Source of the DNA: Streptomyces dangxiongensis
GTDB taxonomy: Bacteria; Actinomycetota; Actinomycetes; Streptomycetales; Streptomycetaceae
Assembly: GCF_003675325.1 (NCBI RefSeq)
Contig: NZ_CP033073.1
Location: forward strand, 7,564,001 to 7,628,000
Direction: 5' to 3'
DNA length: 64,000 bases
Positions within the stretch are counted from its first letter, which is position 1; each line of letters begins with the position of its first letter. Of the stretch, positions 44,317 to 51,963 are shown piece after piece. The notes below the pieces were generated by a model that worked only from the letters and a program-made list of their open reading frames with translations, did no database searches and was not told where the DNA came from. The translations under genes were made by a program, and so were the position numbers.

Positions 44317-45990
44317 ATGAGCACCACCGAATCACGGCCGACAGCGACGGACGCGACGCGGCCCACCGACGACCAGGCGGCCAGGGAGACGCTGGAGGAC
44401 TACACCCTCCGTTTCGCTCCGCGCAGTTACCGCCGCTGGACCCCCATGGTCGTGGCGACGACCGCGCTCGGCGGCATCGCCTACATGGCCGACTTCTCCA
44501 TCGGAGCCGGCATCGGCCTGGCGCACGGCACCGGAAACGCCCTCGTGGCCATAGGCGTGGCCGCCGTGGTCATCTTCGTCACCGGCTTGCCCCTCGCCTG
44601 CTACGGCGCCCGCTACAACATCGACCTCGACCTCATCACCCGCGGCTCCGGCTTCGGCTACTACGGCTCGGTCCTGACCAGCGTCATCTTCGCCAGCTTC
44701 ACCTTCATCTTCTTCGCCCTCGAAGGCTCGATCATGGCCCAGGGCCTCAAGCTCGGCCTCGGACTGCCGCTGTGGCTCGGCTACCTGGTCTCCACGCTGA
44801 TGGTCGTCCCGCTGGTCGTCCACGGCATGAAAGCGCTCAGCAAGCTCCAGGTGTGGACGACCCCGGTCTGGCTGCTGCTGATGGTCGGCCCACTGGTCCA
44901 CCTGATCGCCGCGGACCCCGGCACCGTGGACCGGTTCCTCGCCTACGCCGGCACGGACGGCCACGGCGGCGTCGACACCGCATCCGTCCTGCTCGGCGCC
45001 GGCGTGTGCCTGTCCCTCATCGCGCAGATCGGCGAGCAGATCGACTATCTGCGCTTCATGCCGCCCAAGACCGAGGCGAACAAGCGCACATGGTGGACCG
45101 CCGTGGTCATGGCCGGTCCCGGCTGGGTGGTGCTCGGCGCTCTCAAGCAGGCCATCGGCGTCTTCCTCGCCGTCTACATCCTCACGAAGGTCGGTCCGGC
45201 CGCCGCGCCCGAGCCGATCCAGCAGTTCCGCGGCGCCTTCGACGCGATGATGCCCTCCTGGATGGTCCTCCCGCTGGCCGTGGCCCTGGTGGTCATCAGT
45301 CAGATCAAGATCAACGTGACGAACGCGTACTCGGGGTCACTGGCCTGGACGAACTCCTTCACGCGTGTCACCAGGCACTACCCCGGCCGCATGGTCTTCG
45401 TCCTGGTCAACCTGGGCTTCGCGCTCGCCCTGATGGAGGCCGACATGTTCAGCTTCCTCAACGACATCCTGGGCTTCTACTCCAACTGCGCGATCGCCTG
45501 GGTCGTCACCGTGGCGACGGACATCGGCGTCAACAAGTACCTGCTGAAACTCTCCCCGCTCCAGCCGGAGTTCCGCAGGGGCATGCTCTACGCCGTCAAC
45601 CCGGTCGGCGTCGTCGCGTTCGTCGCCGCCTCCGGCCTGTCGATCGCCATGTACTTCCACCTGCTGGGCGACACGCTCCAGCCGTACTCTCCCGTCGCCG
45701 CGGCGGTGCTCGCCTTCGTCCTCACCCCCTTCATGGCCATGGTCACCAGGGGCCGCTACTACCTCCGCCGCACCGACGACGGCATCACCGAGCCCCTGCT
45801 GGACGCGGACGGCAACCCGAGCGCCGTCACCCTGGACTGCCACGTCTGTCACCAGCCGTACGAACGCCCGGACCTGGCCGCCTGCGCCACCCACGGGGCG
45901 TTCGTCTGCTCGCTGTGCCTGAGTACGGACAAGCTGGGCGACCACGTACTGCCGGGCGCGGCCGGCTCCCTCGCCCAGGTGAGCCGTTGA
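44317..45990 (+). CDS. NCS1-family (purine-cytosine/allantoin-like) permease with C-terminal Cys-rich tail
   Basis: 557 residues from ATG 44317 with GGGAGG six bases upstream; longer in-frame starts lack such a site. About twelve membrane segments carry NCS1-type blocks (TLEDYTLRFAPRSYRRWTPM, GARYNIDLDLITRGSGFGYY, QIKINVTNAYSGSLAWTNSF). Members import nucleobases or related compounds with H+ or Na+. After the last helix (about residue 490) comes a soluble tail: DCHVCHQPYERPDLAACATH and FVCSLCLSTDK, with CxxC, C-x2-H and CxxC arrangements suited to bind zinc or a metal centre. This tail may regulate transport or hold a partner. It appears monocistronic. Confidence 0.85.
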   Translation: MSTTESRPTATDATRPTDDQAARETLEDYTLRFAPRSYRRWTPMVVATTALGGIAYMADFSIGAGIGLAHGTGNALVAIGVAAVVIFVTGLPLACYGARYNIDLDLITRGSGFGYYGSVLTSVIFASFTFIFFALEGSIMAQGLKLGLGLPLWLGYLVSTLMVVPLVVHGMKALSKLQVWTTPVWLLLMVGPLVHLIAADPGTVDRFLAYAGTDGHGGVDTASVLLGAGVCLSLIAQIGEQIDYLRFMPPKTEANKRTWWTAVVMAGPGWVVLGALKQAIGVFLAVYILTKVGPAAAPEPIQQFRGAFDAMMPSWMVLPLAVALVVISQIKINVTNAYSGSLAWTNSFTRVTRHYPGRMVFVLVNLGFALALMEADMFSFLNDILGFYSNCAIAWVVTVATDIGVNKYLLKLSPLQPEFRRGMLYAVNPVGVVAFVAASGLSIAMYFHLLGDTLQPYSPVAAAVLAFVLTPFMAMVTRGRYYLRRTDDGITEPLLDADGNPSAVTLDCHVCHQPYERPDLAACATHGAFVCSLCLSTDKLGDHVLPGAAGSLAQVSR

Positions 45991-46030
45991 GGCGATGAGG
46001 CGATGCGCCGACGTTCGGTGTGTCCGGTGC

Positions 46031-46276
46031 TCAGTTCCCGGTCAGCAGACGCAGCAGGTGGGTGCAGGCGTCCTCTTCGTGGGTGTGCAGGCTGATCGTC
46101 TCCCAGGCACCGCGCTCGCAGGCCCCGACGTCCCACCGGTCCGGTTCGGTGGGGGAGCGGCGCAGGAAGAGGAAGTCGGTGGGCAGGGGGATGGGTTCGT
46201 GGACGTCCTCGAGGAAGTAGTGACCGTCCTGCACGCCGAGGGCGCGCAGGACGGAGTCCAGGGTGTCGCGGTTCAC
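46031..46276 (-). CDS. Small protein downstream of the TNT toxin, candidate immunity protein
   Basis: 81 residues from GTG 46276, 13 bases after the toxin stop (46290); CGGCCGGTG gives no strong ribosome site, so coupling is likely. It is acidic, without signal peptide, and carries DVHEPIPLPTDFLFLRRSP and DRWDVGACERGAWETISLHT, a compact alpha/beta-type pattern. No family is recognised. Placement right after a secreted TNT-domain gene and cytosolic nature suit an immunity factor, but it could be unrelated. This is inference from context. Confidence 0.6.
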   Translation of the reverse strand: MNRDTLDSVLRALGVQDGHYFLEDVHEPIPLPTDFLFLRRSPTEPDRWDVGACERGAWETISLHTHEEDACTHLLRLLTGN

Positions 46277-46289
46277 CGGCCGGGGGCGC

Positions 46290-46982
46290 TCAGGCCGCGG
46301 CGGGGGCGAGATAGCCGTGGTCCAGCAGCCACCTGACGTTCAGGCGCTGGCCGTCGCCGGGGTTGAGCAGGGCGGGGTCGAGCTTGATCTGCCGGCCACC
46401 GCCGGGCTGTGCGAACCAGGGGGCGATGCGGCCCTGCCAGACGGGGAAGGGCTGTTCGACGAGGTAACGGTGGTAGTCGCAGGGGTACTTCGGGTCGCGG
46501 GTGTTGAGGTTCTGCGGAGGCAGCGCCCGCTCGGCGTACCGGTCGCCGGCGGGAGCGAGGTAGGAGCCGTACTCGGAGCCGAAGCGGTCCAGGTCCTCCC
46601 CGCGCTCCAGGACCTCGATGTGCTTGTCGACATGGCCGTTGGTCTCGGCGAATCCGTCGTTGGGCGGGTACTTCCATCCGGCCGGCCCCTGCGGGTCCTC
46701 GTCCTTCCAGTACCTGGCCAGGAACGCCGTCGCGGAGAGGCCGCCGGTGCGCCGGTAGTTCCTCAGCAGCGGTCCGACCGGGGCCTCCCAGGAGCGGGGC
46801 AGGTGCTTCGGTCCCAGCCGGGCGTCGTCCTGGTACTCGCCGGTGCAGGGGGCCGGGCGCGCATCCGCCGGCGCCGTGCGGCGGTCCTGGTCGGGTGCGG
46901 CCGTAGCCGCGGCGGCCGGGGTGAGCGAGGCGGTCAGTGCCAGCGCCAGGGCGGACAGCGCGGCGCGCGTACGGTGGGTCAC
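46290..46982 (-). CDS. Secreted TNT-domain protein, predicted NAD(P)+ glycohydrolase toxin
   Basis: 230 residues from GTG 46982 with GGAG nine bases upstream. A signal peptide (RAALSALALALTASLTPAA, Ala-rich cleavage near 25-30) directs export. The C-terminal half matches the tuberculosis necrotizing toxin (TNT) domain: LDRFGSEYGSYLAPAGDRYA, ERALPPQNL, a YHRYLV strand and WFAQPGGGRQIKL, ending NVRWLLDHGYL. In CpnT the Arg in RFG, the His of this strand and the Gln near QPGGG are active-site residues; all appear present. It would cleave NAD+ in target cells. It has no large delivery domain, so it is a stand-alone secreted form. Confidence 0.82.
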   Translation of the reverse strand: MTHRTRAALSALALALTASLTPAAAATAAPDQDRRTAPADARPAPCTGEYQDDARLGPKHLPRSWEAPVGPLLRNYRRTGGLSATAFLARYWKDEDPQGPAGWKYPPNDGFAETNGHVDKHIEVLERGEDLDRFGSEYGSYLAPAGDRYAERALPPQNLNTRDPKYPCDYHRYLVEQPFPVWQGRIAPWFAQPGGGRQIKLDPALLNPGDGQRLNVRWLLDHGYLAPAAA

Positions 46983-47875
46983 GTGTCGTACTCCGGAGGT
47001 CGTCGGGGAGCGGCCCCCGGCCCGCGCTCACGCCGCAGGACGTGGGCGGCCGTCCCGCGCGAGCAGGACCGGTGAAGGCGCGGGGCCGGGCCGGTACGCC
47101 GGGGTGGCAGGCCCCGGTCTCGCTACCACGATGAGGACGGCCCGCCCCGGCCGAGGGGCGAATCACCGATCGGGGGATCCGCGGGACAGACGTTCCCGGC
47201 CGGGCGGTGTCACACCGGTCGCCTCAGGGGCGGGGGGGAACCGGCACACGGCTGGCGCGTGCCGGCAGGTGTAGGCGCTGACACAGGGGACGCGGCGACG
47301 GCCCGGCGGCGTCCGCGACCGTAGGGTGCCTACGCTCCGCGAGCGGGGAACTCGGGGACCTCCTCACCCGTGCCACCCTCGCCAGTGCCTCCGTGTAGCG
47401 CGGACGGAGTTCCGTCAGAGGGTCATCGGGCGGGCGCAGCCCTGGTCCTGGGCACCATGGCGGTGCAACTCCGGGCGACCGCCGGGATGGAGGCGCACGG
47501 TGGTCGTCGCCCGCCGGGATGGAGGCGCACGGTGGTCGTCGCCCGCCGGCCCTCACCGGCCGCCGCCGTGTGCGGCCGGTCCGATTCCGGTGGCCCGAGG
47601 TGACGGTGCGGGCCCGGCGGGCGGTGACGACATGGGTCAGCGGCGCGGGTCGGGCAGCCCGCCGCCGACCGCCGCACGACATCCCCCGACGACCACACCC
47701 GTCCGTCCGGGGCATTCCTCGACGCCACGCGACCGAACCGACGACTGCACCATCCAGGCCGCCACCCGCGGTCGTCAGCGGAACCCGCCCGGATCGCTCG
47801 AACGTGGCAGCAAATCGCTCGGGACAGTCCAGGACGGGATTGTCTGATGTGTGCGATCCGGACCGGCTGGCCGGC
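46983..47875. other. 893-base region without a convincing gene
   Basis: Between the TNT gene (leftward) and the VOC gene (leftward). It contains a perfect two-copy 32-base tandem repeat (47481-47544). Open frames here (47224-47715 leftward, 46843-47274 rightward) are Arg/Pro-rich without ribosome sites or known motifs. No RNA gene was recognised. Confidence 0.5.
47481..47544. repeat. Perfect tandem duplication, 2 x 32 bases
   Basis: Copies 47481-47512 and 47513-47544 are identical, starting GCCGGGATGGAGGCGCACGG, and GCCGG follows as a partial third copy. Identical copies imply a recent duplication in non-coding DNA. Confidence 0.85.
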
Positions 47876-48247
47876 TCACGCGAGCGTGGAGCGTGCGGTG
47901 GCGTGGAACTCCACGTACTCGATGGTCGCGCCTCCGGGATGCCGCACGGTCAGATTGCGGCCGGTGGGGACCTCGTTGGGTCCGTCGAGGATCTCTCCGC
48001 CGTGTTGCTCGGCGATCCGCAGGATGTGGTCGATGGATTCGACGATCGTGGTGGCATGGGTGCCGCGGTAGGGGGCGAGGGCCTCGTCCGAACCCGCGAG
48101 AAGCAGGTAGCCGCCGACGCTCGCGAGATCCAGGTCGCGGTAGGTGAACCGGAGCCGTGGCTGCTCCCCGGTGAGCTGGACGAAGGTCGGCAGTGCCGCG
48201 TCCAGGTCGTCGACATAGACGCGGGCGAAGGTGGCGAGCACCGTCAC
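47876..48247 (-). CDS. VOC-superfamily (glyoxalase/bleomycin-resistance-like) protein
   Basis: 123 residues from GTG 48247 with AGGAG about nine bases upstream. Two beta-alpha-beta-beta-beta halves are visible: TVLATFARVYVDDLDAALPT with LDLASVGGYLLLAG, then GTHATTIVESIDHILRIAEQ with NLTVRHPGGATIEYVEFHAT. The C-terminal Glu in IEYVEF and a His in RHPGG could be metal ligands. Function may be lyase, dioxygenase or resistance. It diverges from an ArsR-type regulator across a 89-base gap holding a TTTCCCGAAA palindrome, which suggests regulation by that protein. Confidence 0.82.
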   Translation of the reverse strand: MTVLATFARVYVDDLDAALPTFVQLTGEQPRLRFTYRDLDLASVGGYLLLAGSDEALAPYRGTHATTIVESIDHILRIAEQHGGEILDGPNEVPTGRNLTVRHPGGATIEYVEFHATARSTLA

Positions 48248-48271
48248 GGCCGTCTCCTAGATCATTCCGTG

Positions 48272-48281
48272 TTTCCCGAAA
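48272..48281. promoter_or_regulatory. Candidate operator between the VOC and ArsR-type genes
   Basis: TTTCCCGAAA, with symmetrical TTTC/GAAA arms, in an unusually A+T-rich part of the gap. ArsR-like proteins bind such short palindromes. It is the only clear symmetry in the interval. Confidence 0.4.
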
Positions 48282-48336
48282 TATCGAAGTGATCTGCATA
48301 CTACGGGTAGCAGCCGCAGGAAGACGAGGAGAGCCG

Positions 48337-48633
48337 GTGGGACGGTCCGAACATGCCGATCTGGAGCTGGCGGTAGTGCTCCATGCCCTGGGCGATCCGG
48401 TCCGGCTGGCGCTGGTGCGCCGGATGGCCGAAGCCGGCGAGAGCGCGTGCAGCCCGGACGGCATGGAGGTGCCCAGGTCGACGTTGTCCAATCACTGGCG
48501 CATCCTGCGCGAGGCCGGGATCACCCGGACGCGCCGGGTGGGAAAGGCCCGGCTGATGACCCTGTGCCGGGCCGGCCTCGACGCCCGCTTCCCAGGACTC
48601 CTCGCCGCGGTGCTGGGCGAGGACGGGCGCTGA
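48337..48633 (+). CDS. ArsR-type winged-helix transcriptional regulator
   Basis: 98 residues from GTG 48337 with GAGGAG seven bases upstream. The winged helix is AVVLHALGDPVRLALVRRMA, then recognition-helix region VPRSTLSNHWRILREAGITR and wing RVGKARLMTLCRAGLDARFP. Metal-sensing cysteine motifs typical of ArsR/SmtB are absent, so it belongs to the non-metal group that senses oxidants, xenobiotics or unknown ligands. It is divergent from the VOC gene, a common regulator-target arrangement. Confidence 0.85.
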   Translation: MGRSEHADLELAVVLHALGDPVRLALVRRMAEAGESACSPDGMEVPRSTLSNHWRILREAGITRTRRVGKARLMTLCRAGLDARFPGLLAAVLGEDGR

Positions 48634-48810
48634 GGTCCATGACTGCCGGCGCCGGGGCGCGAGGGGCGCCACCGGCTCAGCGGACCCAGGGTCGGCTCAG
48701 CGGACCCAGCGTGGAAGGAAGGGCCCGGCCGGGCGCCCGTGCACCGGCCGGTGGCGGTCCAGGTGCCGCCTGACGGTTCCCCGTAGTGGCACAGCCCTCC
48801 CGCCCCCCTC

Positions 48811-49359
48811 TCACCGCCGGACGCGCACCGCCAACGGCGGAAAGCGCCGGATCAGCCATGCGCTGGCGAGTCCGATGACGGCACCGGCGGCCACGTCGCT
48901 GGGGTAGTGGGCGCCTGACTGCACGCGCTCGACGGCGACCATGGCGGCCGGCACCGCACACACGGCCCCCGCCTGCGGCCACGACGGGGCGAGCGCCGCG
49001 GTGAAGGCCACCGCCGCCGCGGTGTGCCCGGACGGGAACGACGACGAATCCGGCCGGTCCTCGACCTCGTCGTGAGGGATCCACTCCTTCGGCGGCCGGG
49101 GACGGTCGGCCAGCCGCTTGCACACACCGTTGGACACGAGCTGCGCGAAGGCGAGAGCCGCCAGTCCCGCCACCGCGGCCTCTCGGCCACGCCGTCCGCC
49201 GGTCCAGGCCATCACCACGGCCGCACCGCACCACAACTTGGAACTCTCCGCGGCCTCCTCCACCGCTGAGAGCGTCCGGTGGACGCAGGGTTGCTGCCAG
49301 GCGGCCACCCTCTTGGTCAGACGACGGTCCCTCTCACGCACTGCGGCAAAAAACGTCAT
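48811..49359 (-). CDS. PAP2-superfamily membrane phosphatase
   Basis: 182 residues from ATG 49359; AGCAGG a few bases before is a weak ribosome site. All three phosphatase motifs are present: KRLADRPRP (KxxxxxxRP), FPSGHTAAA (PSGH) and SGAHYPSDVAAG (SRxxxxxHxxxD-like). Four or five hydrophobic segments anchor it in the membrane, with the active site on one face. It may act on undecaprenyl pyrophosphate or phosphatidic acid. Downstream, near 48673-48709, the segment CGGCTCAGCGGACCCAG is directly repeated twice. No operon partner is evident. Confidence 0.85.
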   Translation of the reverse strand: MTFFAAVRERDRRLTKRVAAWQQPCVHRTLSAVEEAAESSKLWCGAAVVMAWTGGRRGREAAVAGLAALAFAQLVSNGVCKRLADRPRPPKEWIPHDEVEDRPDSSSFPSGHTAAAVAFTAALAPSWPQAGAVCAVPAAMVAVERVQSGAHYPSDVAAGAVIGLASAWLIRRFPPLAVRVRR

Positions 49360-49504
49360 GACCTGCTGGTATCCCGTGCGGCCTCAGACACTCACCGATA
49401 TCTACGGCGAACAGCGTCGTGGCGGAGCGCTTCTCCGGGGTTACGCGCCGTGCCGCCCTTCGCCTGGGCCGGCGCGAGAGACCGCCGTGGCCGTGCCGGC
49501 ACAC

Positions 49505-49798
49505 TCACTTGCAGGACGCGGGAGCGAACAGGGCAAGCTGGTCCTTCACCCAGGGGTCGAACACGGCTGCCCGCTGGGCGGACGCGGGATAGAAAGTGGC
49601 TAGCTGGTCCGCGATCCACGGATCCGTGGGCTGCTGGGCGGTGTGGTGCCGGCCGGTGTCCGCCGGGGTGCTGTGGGCCGGGAGGTGCCCGGCCGTCTGA
49701 GGAACAGCCGCCAGCGCCGGGCTCCCGCCGGCCAGCAGAGCGCCTCCGGCGATCGCCGCACCAGCGCCTGCGAGCGCGATCCGTCGCGTCAACTTCAT
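49505..49798 (-). CDS. Small secreted protein with two DPWxxDQLAxFxPAS repeats
   Basis: 97 residues from ATG 49798 with AAGGAGGAGATC upstream. The N-terminus is TRRIALAGAGAAIAGGALLA, a signal peptide with a twin-arginine-like start and an Ala-x-Ala site near residue 30. A Pro/His/Thr-rich spacer follows, then two copies of a 15-residue motif: DPWIADQLATFYPAS and DPWVKDQLALFAPAS, 21 residues apart, ending CK. No family is recognised. The repeat suggests a small surface-binding or self-associating element. An A+T-rich stretch near 49925-49950 may contain the promoter. Confidence 0.7.
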   Translation of the reverse strand: MKLTRRIALAGAGAAIAGGALLAGGSPALAAVPQTAGHLPAHSTPADTGRHHTAQQPTDPWIADQLATFYPASAQRAAVFDPWVKDQLALFAPASCK

Positions 49799-50283
49799 GA
49801 TCTCCTCCTTGCCGGCCCGCCACACTGGGTCGCGATCGGAAACATCGCGTGATGTGAGCCCTCGCGGTGGCGGGCGGAAGCATCCGGTCGGGCCACCTAC
49901 CCACTCGTTCTCCTCGCACACCGGCAGCAGCAAAATTGGATATAACGGGGTCAACCGACGGTGGTCAGCCGACCGGCGCCATGCCGGCCCGGGTCCGGCT
50001 CCGTCGTGATCAGCTTGCCGATCATGCGAACCGCCGTCGACGTCTCACGAATGGAAGATGCAGCAGATGATCACGATGGAACGCTTGGCCGCGTCGTCCA
50101 CCGTCGCCCTCACCGCTCATCAAGGCAGCGAGACCGCCGGGGAGTGTGTCCGGACCGTGGAAGCAGCTCCGGGGGTCCCCTCCGCCGCGGTGACGATGAC
50201 CGAACGGCGACCGATGCTCCAGAAGGTTCCCAGCCGCCCGTTGAACTCTGTGTGCAGGCGAAATTCGGCAGTGCGGAGGCGCG
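49799..50283. other. 485-base intergenic region
   Basis: Divergent control region for the small secreted protein and a hypothetical gene. It contains an unusually A+T-rich run (about 49925-49950, ...AAAATTGGATATAACGG...). A rightward frame from 50058 lacks family features and is not called. Confidence 0.45.
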
Positions 50284-50628
50284 GTGGAACCGTTGACACG
50301 GAAGACCGGTACGGGTGTGCGCGACGGCGGAGGCTACGAGTTGCCGGCGCGCCGCGCGTACGGCGGCCGGGACCGGGCCGCGGAGGCCCGTCGGGCCCGG
50401 GACGAGCTGCCGGAGCCCGGGGCCGGGCAGGCGTCCGACGGGGGCGCCGCCCGGTGCGGGGAAGACGTACGGAACGAGTGCCTCGACACCGCCCTCGCCT
50501 CCGTGGCCTCGATGGTGAACACCATCCTGTCGCTTGTCGGAGGCGGTTCTCCGCCGCCGCAAGCGGGCCGGGCTCGGCAGGGCGGTACCGCCGTGACGGC
50601 GGCGTCCGAGAGGGACCACGGCCGCTAG
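50284..50628 (+). CDS. Hypothetical protein
   Basis: 114 residues from GTG 50284, with GGAGG four bases from it, a short but usable spacing. Third codon positions are strongly G/C. The sequence is Gly/Arg/Ala-rich and mostly disordered, apart from a helical, hydrophobic block CLDTALASVASMVNTILSLV near residues 66-85. No family is recognised. Its stop overlaps the stop of the converging gene at 50625 within a CTAG palindrome. It could be real or an overlong call. Confidence 0.4.
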   Translation: MEPLTRKTGTGVRDGGGYELPARRAYGGRDRAAEARRARDELPEPGAGQASDGGAARCGEDVRNECLDTALASVASMVNTILSLVGGGSPPPQAGRARQGGTAVTAASERDHGR

Positions 50629-51119
50629 GGCCGCCCATCCGGATCATGCCGCGGACGCGGGGCCCGGTACGCGCGACTGCGGCCATGTCGTCGGGTCACG
50701 CCTCTCCGGAGGGCACGCTCGGCTGCGCTCGCGCGGGTGCACCCCTCTCGCGCCGCCGCCTTCCCCCCGGCGCTCGACACGCGCCGGACTCCGCTCACCC
50801 TGCTGACAGGCCACCGTCCACCTCCGTGTCCTGATCCGGGTGGCGGGCCCTCAGCCCCGGGGCGGGAGGTGCGCAGCGCGTCGGCCGCCTCTCCGAGCAG
50901 GCGTGCCGCCTGCCGCAGGGAGCCGTCCGACACGGACTCGTCCGTGAGCAGGTGCTGCGCAGCTTCGGTGACCTCCTGCAGCCGCTGTCGCAGACGTTCC
51001 CGGCCGGACGGCTGAGCGCCGGGGGAGGCCCAGCCGGTCCACGTGAACCAGTTCTGATCGTCGGAGGTGTCGGTGGGGCGGCCTGTCGCCGCCTGGAACT
51101 GCGCACGGAAGTCGCGCAC
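50625..51119 (-). CDS. Hypothetical protein divergent from the five-gene operon
   Basis: 164 residues from GTG 51119 with GAGG five bases upstream. The first 90 residues look like a normal soluble protein (FRAQFQAATGRPTDTSDDQN, WFTWTGWASPGAQPSGRERL, RQRLQEVTEAAQHLLTDESV); the last 70 are Arg/Gly/Pro-rich and probably disordered. No known family. It faces away from the XRE-type regulator gene with 114 bases between them, so it may be regulated by that protein. Its stop shares a CTAG with the converging gene. Confidence 0.5.
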   Translation of the reverse strand: MRDFRAQFQAATGRPTDTSDDQNWFTWTGWASPGAQPSGRERLRQRLQEVTEAAQHLLTDESVSDGSLRQAARLLGEAADALRTSRPGAEGPPPGSGHGGGRWPVSRVSGVRRVSSAGGKAAAREGCTRASAAERALRRGVTRRHGRSRAYRAPRPRHDPDGRP

Positions 51120-51233
51120 GATCGCCTCGACGTCTCACGCACACTTCCCCGACCGTGTCGACCAGTTGGAGGGATGCGGATACGCTCGCGTACGTCCCGC
51201 CCCTGATCAGCGACGCGCGCAGGAGAATGCCCG

Positions 51234-51851
51234 GTGGCAGCAGACGATGCCTACGCAAGACTGGCCGGAACCCTGGAGCGCATCCAGCGTGCCTCGGGAC
51301 GCGCCGAGTTGTCCGAGGTGCTCGACAGCGCGCACCTGTCGTACGAGACGGGGATCCCTGAGACCGTCGTACTGACCCTGCTCGCGGGCGGGCGGGCCGT
51401 GGACATCTCGGTGGCGGAGCGCGTGCGGCAGCGGCTGGACTTCCTTCGCGAGACGCGCCGGCGTGCCGACGGGAAGAGGTACGCCCTCGAAGAGATCGCC
51501 GCAGCCGCCGGCGTGACGCGTCAGACGATGAGCGAGTGGCGGAAGAAGGGCATACCCGGCCTGGAATCGGCCGATCGGCTCCGTCGTTTCTTCTCCCTGC
51601 CGCCCGGGTTCTTCTTCGCCGACGAGCCGGAGGCACTCGACGAGGCGCTGCAACAGCGCCTCCAGGAACTCGAGTCGAGGTCGGATCCCTTCGCCGAGCT
51701 TCGTACGCCCGAGATACTGCGGCTCGCGGCGCGCGGGCTCCTGTCGCCCACCGGAGTGCAGGCGATGGCCCAGTGGGCGGAGGCCGTCACCCGGCCTGTC
51801 GCACAGAGTGTCCACAAGGGCGGCCGAGGCGGAGAAGGACTTGCGTCGTGA
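51234..51851 (+). CDS. XRE-type helix-turn-helix regulator, first gene of a five-gene operon
   Basis: 205 residues from GTG 51234 with AGGAGA seven to eight bases upstream. The helix-turn-helix is YALEEIAAAAGVTRQTMSEW near residues 83-103, preceded by an N-terminal helical region and followed by a possible dimer or effector domain (FFSLPPGFFFADEPEALDEA, LRTPEILRLAARGLLSP). It is followed by an ImmA/IrrE-type protease gene, a pairing in which the protease often cleaves the regulator. Predicted to bind the 114-base divergent gap and control the operon. The gap to the next start is 112 bases, part of which overlaps a possible longer start of that gene. Confidence 0.85.
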   Translation: MAADDAYARLAGTLERIQRASGRAELSEVLDSAHLSYETGIPETVVLTLLAGGRAVDISVAERVRQRLDFLRETRRRADGKRYALEEIAAAAGVTRQTMSEWRKKGIPGLESADRLRRFFSLPPGFFFADEPEALDEALQQRLQELESRSDPFAELRTPEILRLAARGLLSPTGVQAMAQWAEAVTRPVAQSVHKGGRGGEGLAS

Positions 51852-51963
51852 TCTCCGGATGCAGCGGGGCACCCCACCGTCCGCGGCCCCTGGGTACGCC
51901 TGCCGGCCGGCAGAAGCCCGGCACAGTCCGTGGTGCCGCTGTCCCGAACCGCCGGAGCGGGCG

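Noticed and set aside
47224..47715. Leftward frame in the 893-base gap
   Set aside because: It runs through the 32-base tandem repeat, is Arg/Pro-rich and has no start signal.
50058..50834. Rightward frame starting ATGCAGCAGATG
   Set aside because: Partly overlaps the hypothetical gene at 50284, has no known motif, and turns into a Gly/Arg-rich shadow.
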